Shown here piece after piece: positions 35,601 to 44,632 of a DNA stretch of 64,000 nucleotides. Position 1 is the first letter of the stretch. Every line of letters starts with the position of its first letter. The translations under genes were made by a program, and so were the position numbers. Under the pieces are notes generated by a model. It was not told the origin of the DNA. It did no database searches and saw only the letters and a list, made by a program, of their open reading frames with translations. The DNA comes from Metallyticus violacea (taxonomy: Eukaryota; Arthropoda; Insecta; Mantodea; Metallyticidae). Location of the stretch: assembly GCA_030762175.1 (NCBI GenBank), contig CM060838.1, forward strand, positions 22,810,001-22,874,000, read 5' to 3'.

Positions 35601-38600
35601 TTTACTGTAACAAATTAGTCTCTGTGTTAAAAGAGACTTGACCAACATCGTTGTCTTAATTGCAATAAGTTGACTAGGCTTGTGTGGAGATAATAAAAGG
35701 AATTGACCAGACTCACAAAGTAACGGCGATTCATAATAATCGCTGTGATAAACATGCAGTACAATAAATCGTGTGTTTTAATAATAATTGTCAGTATTAA
35801 TTAATATCCAGTAATTTCCCAATTCTTCTCCCTATGATCCAAAAGATAATAAAATCCAGTTCAACAGCCGTAGCGATCAGACCTTCAGCATCAGGTCTAC
35901 TGAAGGTAAAGTTAGAGATTATTTGTAATGAGGTATCAGCCAATTTTAAATAAATCACTTAATTATAATAAAATAAAACATAACCCTCTGATAAAAACCG
36001 CCTCAAAGTACGAATTTAACTAGGTCGCGTTGCCAGAGCTCCCTTCCCATGGCGTATCATTTATTTACGAACCTACAGGTACACCAATACAGGGTACAAC
36101 TGACGGAATCCTACACTAGCTTTCCTTAAATGTGTAGTCACATCTAGGTAAGGTGTTCTATCCAACTCAATTATCTGATGACCGAAGTGCCGCGGACAGT
36201 AAATGCCTGTAAGCCATTGCTCAAAGCCGAGGTAAACGAGCATTGCGAGCAGACTTGGTTTACCGAACTGCTACGTAGGCCTGGAGTATCATGCCATTCA
36301 TTGCCGTTTTAGTAACGAAAAAAGCACATATCTTTTATACAGTAAAGTCTATTAAGAATACTAAATAGCAAATAATAAGCCTAATTGCTCTATTTCAAAA
36401 CGAATTTTTACTATCGCATGTCCGTATAGAGTCCGCTCATGTTCTCAGTAGATTGGAGAGAAATTCCCAGATAATAGAGTTCCGAAACATAATGCTATTT
36501 ATAAATTAGTAGACAAATTTCGCGAAACGAGAAGTATTTAAGATGAGAAGCGAAGAAGACGCACAATGCCCCAGAAGAAAGAAAGTCTTGATGACATTGG
36601 ATAGAGTCTGAAAATTTACCCTGTCTCTCCCATCGAACTGAAATTTCATAAACGGCTACTTAAGCTAAAGTCTATAAAATTACTGTGGTTTAAGAACTTA
36701 AACGGAGTTCTCCTATAATATCATAAACAGATGCCAGAAATCTGTGGAAAATGAAGGCAGGAGTTTCAGCATCTCCTTGTGTAACACGAGGGAATACATA
36801 ACTTTTAAGTGCATTAATTATTAGATCGTAAATCTATATTGCTCATCAAACATGAGTTGTTCCATCCGATCGTCTGGACTCTAGTACAGCTCGGCTGGCC
36901 AGGAGCGATGGGTTATCGACCGATGCAGTCCTCGTCACCTTATCGGTCATCAAATAATTGGGTTACCTGATGTTAACCGCGTAACTCTTTAACATGTCAT
37001 AGTCGCATTCTAATGTGCATACGTGCTAATTCTAAATGGAGTACTATCGCAATGAGACAAAAGTATGTCTCAGAACAATAGACGTGTATCAATCATTCAC
37101 TGAGAATACACTAAAGATAAATGCATTTGTGCTGTGTATTTCACAGAAGGGAATAAACACACGTCTATCTCTAGAGTGTAGTTTCTTTTCGACTTTATCT
37201 TGCTTCAACTTCTTTCCAATGGTCCCCAAGAGAACCGGAATTGGCGATATGAGACGGTCATGTTTGTTACTTTCAGCAGGCCTGTGGGATCACTCAGTAA
37301 CATGCGAGGTAGTTCTATATTCATCCCCATCATCCCCATCCTGGTAGTTGCGGTAAGAAAAGGGCCTAGTCATTTACTATCTTTCCTTGCTACCTTAAGA
37401 GGTTCAAAAAAGTCCAAACTTTTAGAATGTTTATGTTTAACAGCTTCAAAGAAACAAGAATTTCAAACCTTTTTTGTTGTTTAAGGCCTTACATCTAGCA
37501 ATAAAGTCATTAGCATTCTTGCTTTCCAATATTTTTGTATTATGGTATTCCCTAAAGACAATGTACAACAGGTCTTCAAGTAATTTTTATTAATATTTTA
37601 TTGATTGCTGCTTACAGAGCACGGTGGTGAAGTTAGAATGCCTAGTTTGTGAGACTTGTTTTAACAATCATTATTTATAAGAGTTTAAGGGCTGCAACCG
37701 CCGGTTTTCATGGTCCTCGTGGTATTTCATCCCAGTTCGATAGGAGAAGGTTCCATTTGTTGCCTTCACCACTTTTCTACTTCTTATTTACAATGATTTA
37801 TCAGAATTGATGTAATCAGGTATTTTACTGTAGCTTGTCTTTCTCATCTGATGTATTATGGTGTCATTTCTTACGAGTATATTGGCTAGCTCATTCCCTT
37901 TAATCTCGCGGTGTGCTGGAGTCTACTGTAGTATAATGTCTTGTGGATTTCTGTATAGGCTGTTGAGTTATCATTTAGTAACAGCCTTTGATCTATGTTG
38001 ATTTCTTTGTGGTGTTGGAATATATTACATGAATACCAGTCTTAGAGCAAGAAAAAAATTGCTGGTTTAGTGAAATTTGAAACTGAAATCTAAGTAGTAG
38101 ATATCTAAACAATTAACTTAATAAGTAAACTTTCATATTTACATTAGAAAACACAAGGAACGTCTGCATCTGTGATGAAGCAAAGGAAAAGTGAACGTAA
38201 AACTTTTTAAAATACTGAGAAAATACAATATTAAAGTAATATAATTTTATAATGTAAGAACTAAACAAATAAAACGATTTATAAATCAGAATTAAGCAAA
38301 GTAAATAAATTAAAACAACTCCAAGAATAAAAGCAGATAATGAACATCACTAATGCTAACGGGGGTAAAAAAAACTGAACAAATTGAACAAAAATGAAAA
38401 ATTAAAAAAAAAATAAAATGTATAAGGAAATATTGAAATGAAATTCAAAATCCTCATTGTGGACAGTTCGATTCTTAGAAGATTTTTGTTATGATGTTTC
38501 TTGGCACCGTGTAACTGCACGAGTTAGGAATGTTTTATCACGAGCTGTTGAATTCTCGGGCAAACGTATCTGCGTGTAATGCGCATAAATTTCAGAACAG

Positions 38601-39223
38601 GTACAATGGAGCCATGTTTGTTTGTACAGTGTGACAGCGGCTTCAAGCAGGGTGGTTTTTGGTGGACAGTCCGTTCGACAGTTTCTAGCTTACGTTTTAG
38701 GCAAGGTTTCTTCTTCGACATTCTAGTACACCGAGATAAAACGATAATATGAAACTCCTGGTAGCTATTCTAGCAATCTTTATGAATCATCTACAAATTA
38801 ACTTTGATCCTAAATCTGATCAAAGGTTTTAACAGAAAAAACATATCTCTAATTCAGGCTGCCAACAACTGATCAGACCAAGACATGCCAATCTTTCACA
38901 CCTGAAGCCAATAGTCAAAATTCAAAAACGAAGCTACCAAATTGTTATGAAAAAAGCAGCCATTTACCAATTTAAAAAAAGAGTTATTCGTAGGTCAGTC
39001 GTATTTTATGTATTTTTGTGGCATTTTTACTTATTACGATTACAAATATTATGAATGAGGAAACGTAGATAATGGAAACAAATTCGCCTTACTTTAAAAT
39101 CAGCTTTAATGAGTATTACCCATGTTTATACTCGAAGTGGGGAACTATGGAAGCGGACAATTTTTTTGCCTACAGACGTTCTTACTGCAGAAACGTGTGC
39201 TTTGCATTTCATTCCTAGGCACA

Positions 39224-39275
<52 letters not shown>

Positions 39276-42200
39276 TAAATACAATGGCACTGTGTTTCTT
39301 CTTATCCCAAATAGATAATAATTTTTGGTTGTCTGTTTACATAAATTTTATTTTTTGTTAATGAAATAAATTAAATAAAATCCCTAAATTCTAATTCTAA
39401 TAAAATGTATATGAGGGATATAAACAAATTAAGATAAAGTCTTGGATTTAAACAGAGGGAGACAATAAGACTTGCACTTTCAAAAATGTCATTTTTAATT
39501 AATTGTAAGCATTTCAATAATGAAGGCTGAATTTTTTATGAAAAAATTAAGATTAAATTCCTTTAAATTCTAAATAAATTATTATTCATATATGAACATT
39601 CAAGTTTAGTCACATCAGAATTAATTTGCTATAAAAATTCAAAAAAGCATTATATATCCTTGGTAAATTTCTTTTTCTCCCTCTCTCAGTCTCAGTTATT
39701 CATCACCTACCGATGCAAAGATACTTAAAAGTATTAAAACCAAAAGTAGCAATTAAAGGTGGAAGAGAGAAAAAAAAAACAGAAGCATTTATAGCAGCCA
39801 ACGTAGCAGAAAGTTCTCATACATTGGTTATAAGGTTCTTCTGTGTTAAATTACAATTTTGTCTTCCACGTACCATTTTTACTCAAACGGTTCGTATACG
39901 TGGGTAAGAAATGTCTTATGACAACCTGCAAACTAAAGTGGACACGAGATATTCCTGCATTTAATTTAATGTGGTAAGAGAGTTATATCAAGCATTACAG
40001 TCATTTAATACCGTTTGCCCAAACATACAGGAAGTAAGAGTGATACTTGGGGTGAAATAGTCCCAACATATGGCCACCTTGTCTGTCAAGCAAATGTCCC
40101 AGCGCTTCACAATGTTATGGATACTATGAGCGGAGAACGTCCATGGTTGATTGCAGAGCCAATATCAAAAAAAAAAAAAAAAAAAATCTCCTCTACTTGG
40201 GAACGCAGCATATGCTCCATGCAAGCACCTTTTCGCCGAGCCCTCTGGGATCTAGTGCGAGCTAACCTTGTGGTATCCCAACCGTCGATGGAGAACGGTT
40301 GCTTAATGACAATGTTTCTGCAGTCTCTCTGGATGGTGATTCAATGACTCTACCTTACAAGATTGTCTATAGTTGCAATTGATTCCTCGGTGACGATTAA
40401 GTGAGCTTGACCAGGTCTAGGCATGTACTCAATGCACACATGTCCTTCACGAAACTCTAAACACTGTGTACAGTGAAAGATACGCATTTCCATGCACATT
40501 GCTCATATGACGATAAATTTCGTCTCAAGTAATATAATTTTAACTTAAAAAATTAAATTACTTCTCGCTGAGTCCGTTTGGATGAATATCTGTTATGAAC
40601 GTATTCAGTTCAATGTGCTCCTCAGATGTAAACAACACACTGTGCCATCGTATCAGTTACCATACAGGCAGAGGACTCTGGGGCTGGAGTCTGCATCCTT
40701 TCACGAACGGCAACGGATTAAGCCGAGCCCTATTCCAGATACTGTGACTTCACATATGATAATTACCACTATGTCCGTGTAGGGCTGACAACTCGGATAG
40801 TTAAGAGTGGAGGGAGTGAATTCGATCCCCCAAGTGCATTTTTTTCTATTTTAATCTTCACAATTTGTCTTTTCTGTTCTTAATATTATAAATGCTACTT
40901 TTTCATGTTACTTATTAGATTACATATTAGAAAGGATAACGCATAGGTTGCAATTTTACTTTTAATTCATGTATAAATGTTCAAATAAAATAAATTACGC
41001 AATTGCTTTATGACTACATACACTGCACGACTGCACCGTAGGTAGCAAATGTGGGTAAGGTTAGATGAGGTATAAAAAATATGCAAAACTTATAAGGCTA
41101 AAACAAGCATAGGTTGCAAATTTAGGTTAGGTTAGGTTTAAGAAAATAATATATGCAAAACTTAAAGTGTGAAAAGCGTATGCTTTTTCCCGTTACCATT
41201 ATTGTTTCCTTTACGTATTACATTGTTACATTTGTGTTTTCCATTTGGTTTTGTCATATACTGAATGCGATTAAGTATTAAAATGCATCCAAAAAATTAA
41301 TTTTTGGCCTACGATTGCTTGTTTCCGTGTGTTACGACAGTTCTATCCGCCTGCATTTGTTGCACTTGGGCTCGGCTCTCCCCGTTGCCGTTCGCGAAAG
41401 GAGGCATGGCTGCAGCCCATGAACCCTCTGGCTGTAAGGGCATCTGTCAGACCATACCAGTCTACTTTCTTACATACGACATGCCATCTACTACAGCAAA
41501 CACAAATAACGACTAAAAGTATTAGTTTCATTTTTGCAACACTTATATACAGCGGTCAGTTTATCATTGCTGATTGTGCCCTAGAGCATGATTATGATTT
41601 ATTAAGTTTTAAAGATACAGTTAAACACTCTCTGTAAGCAAAAATCACTTAGATATTTTTCCTAGCTGTTGTCATTGGTATAGAAAGTAACATTCTGGTC
41701 AAAATCAGAATATGCGATTAAAAACTGACAGTAAGACACCTACCGGTAGCTGATTGAAGTTGATGCCATAAAAAGTGAAGTCCTCATCATATACAGGATT
41801 ACGGGTCTTGCGCAACACGCGTGTCTTTACTTTGTGCTGTTTATCGGGCAAGAGTTGCAGCTTTACGTAGGGATCACTGCTGCCAAGATTGGGGTCCTTG
41901 GCTGGAAGGTCCTTGCACTTCAGCACGCTCACGACCAAAGCGTTCTTTTCGCTCTTGTACCTAAAAGGGAAATTTTACCAGAATTACCGTAAATTGTATT
42001 CTTTTACCGTATCAATAATACCATATTGTCATCAATAATACCAATTGCCGATTCTAGATAAAATTAAAGAGCAAAATCAGGCAGTTAATGTTTAAAAATG
42101 AATTAATATGAGTTCCGAAATGAAACATTACTTTCCAATGATTTCTTAGGGCAGCAGAAAACAAATTAAGTACATATAACTAGATAGCTGTAACATGTGA

Positions 42201-44580
42201 AAATGAAATTGCCTCATAAATATGTTTGAAGAATTTTTGCGAACTGTTTTATTTCATTAAAATAAAAATGTTATTTTATATATTTTTATTTTTAATTTGA
42301 AATATATATCCAATATAATATAAAGTTAATATTATATTTATTGGAGTGTATTATTTACGGCCTACGAACAACATAGCAAGCACGAGCAAACGTAGTGAAA
42401 TTCCTTGAAATATTTTGCTTCCAGAATTACCCTACTCAATACTGCTGCCAGTGTTTATTTTCTATCACGGATGTACTGAAAAATGAAATACTATTAATGA
42501 GTAAGTAAATTCAACGGTTTCTAAATGCTTAAGAGAAGAAACAAATGAATTTAACTGTACTAACAAAGCTACTGATAAGTTTTGTTATCGACACTGTTTT
42601 GTTTCTTATAGAAAATTGATCACGACAGTGAAAATATGAAGAATTAAAATGTTGCAACAGTAAAGAAGTTTTAAATTCATTAAATAAAACAGAAAACTAG
42701 AAATTCTTACATGCAGTGTTTAAAAAACGTATAATTGCAAATTTTACATGCCGAGAGTTGCTTAAATGAATGTTAACTGCTCATGGTCCGTATTCAGAAG
42801 AAATAAATAGATCATCGCCGTTTACTCTGAAAGTTGACGTTACCTTAGTTTGAAGACGAGTTGCCCTAGCTTGCCTGTGCTGCTCCCAGTGCTGCTGTTA
42901 GCCAGGTTCTTCTCGTTTGTCTCTAGTTCTTCTTTCGAAGGCGTGGTTGGTTTATCCTGCAGCTCATTCTCCAAGTGGAAGGAGCTCGACTCATCCGCTG
43001 TAGGACTCTGGGAGTCAGCCGCCTGTGCGGGTTGCTGGCCGGGAGGGGTTAGGTGGCCTCCTGCAGTGGTGGGGCTCGGCGTGCCGGAACCTCCAGGCTG
43101 CAAAATTCAAAATATGTAAAAGAGAACAATTCTATGCTTTTCCGTTTCTATACAAAGACCTCTTACATGGTGTTTAACTTATATAATACATCGCTCACAT
43201 ACAGAATATATTACCTAAAAGTACTACTGCGTATTAATCGCCGCATTGAAGTTCATTCAAAAACTCAACAAATTAACTCATATAAATGTTCAAATAATTA
43301 TTATAAAGTGTATTTCTAGCACAAAGTTACATTTTTTTCAAGTAAGGAAATGCGTATTGACTTCAAGAAAATAAAACTAGTCAATGGAGCTCTTTGCAAG
43401 AATTTAGGCCAAGTAATTTTCAAGATAACCACTACCTTGGTCTAGAGCTGCTGACTGCTGGCTGGGAGACACGGGTTCGATTCCCGGTATCTACTTAGGA
43501 ATTTTTCTAAGTTAGGGATGAATGGAACGGAAAACGGATTTGCCTAGCCTCGTGAAGACAATTGGGAGGCTGCCTGATGAATCATGAAAATCGCATGGTA
43601 GGCGACAGATGGGGTACTGGCATGGTGATCAAGTGTCCCCCTGCTACACTGCTCTAAGGTAAGACGGAGGTAGAGGAAGCAGAGGTCGCTGCGGCTGGCA
43701 AAACCTCACCCCAGGCTGTGGAGCTAAAATTTACAAGATATGCCTTTTCACAGCAGACATCTATTTAATATATTCCAAAGTTGGACCGAAAAACAACAGT
43801 AATGTGTAGTATGATGTTCTGTAAACAGATGTGACTCAAATTACGTTATGCTAGCGTTGCTACAACAAAATGGAGCCAAGGTTATCGTTTGAACAGCGGA
43901 AAGCCAATTTGAAGTGGTAATGGAAAACCGAGAATGTTGTTTAAGTTCAAAGGCAATGGAGACGTGTACAGAACAGAACCGCCAACGCGAGTAACAATTG
44001 CACGTATTCAAATTTGAGACTCATGATACCGTATGCGATGTTCAAAAGGGCAGATCTGAGAGACCTCGGGATGTTTTATACCGTAGAAAACCAGCTACAC
44101 TGGCAGCACTTCGCGAAGAAACTGAAACGGCATGTGCTGCAAACGCTGAGGACCTTTTCGCAAACGTTGCTCTATCGGTAGTTCAACGTAATCAGAAGTA
44201 TATCGACCGATGGTGGGCATTTTGAGCAATTGTTGTAACTGTAAAAGTCTAAGATGATTAGTGATCATTCTTTTCTGTTTGTGTGAATCCAGTTTTATTA
44301 GGTTAACACAGTTTTTTCTTTGTTTGAAGTGTGTATACATTTTGACACCTGTGTGTGTGTGGGGGGGGGTTTCAGACTTTCATACCCTTTTTAAAGAATT
44401 TCCTTTATCATTGGGCAAAAAGTACACGTCTGTTTGCTAATTGTCTATTATTTACGGAAGTTATCAACAGTATATTGCAGTTTATCCTGGATAGATCTTA
44501 AATTCCGAGCTCAAGTCACATGAACATTTTAACGCTTAAGTATAAGACTGGAAATGTACCGCACATCCCTGCCTACAAGA

Positions 44581-44632
<52 letters not shown>

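Larger units (their letters stand above)
34783..41743 (-). other. Syt4 intron, 7.0 kb
   Basis: Splits C2A. Holds a SINE B (35075-35325), a LINE RNase H relic (37700-38000), a (TTA)n tract, a pair of inverted GC-richer repeats (40660-40731, 41368-41439) and a 71-bp tandem duplication. The stretches 35330-37700 and 38000-39220 show nothing recognised. Confidence 0.85.

Noticed and set aside
39109..39361. Frames with Leu or Tyr runs
   Set aside because: They come from the (TTA)n microsatellite.
41122..41138. A telomere
   Set aside because: Only three TTAGG units inside a tandem duplication in a gene intron.
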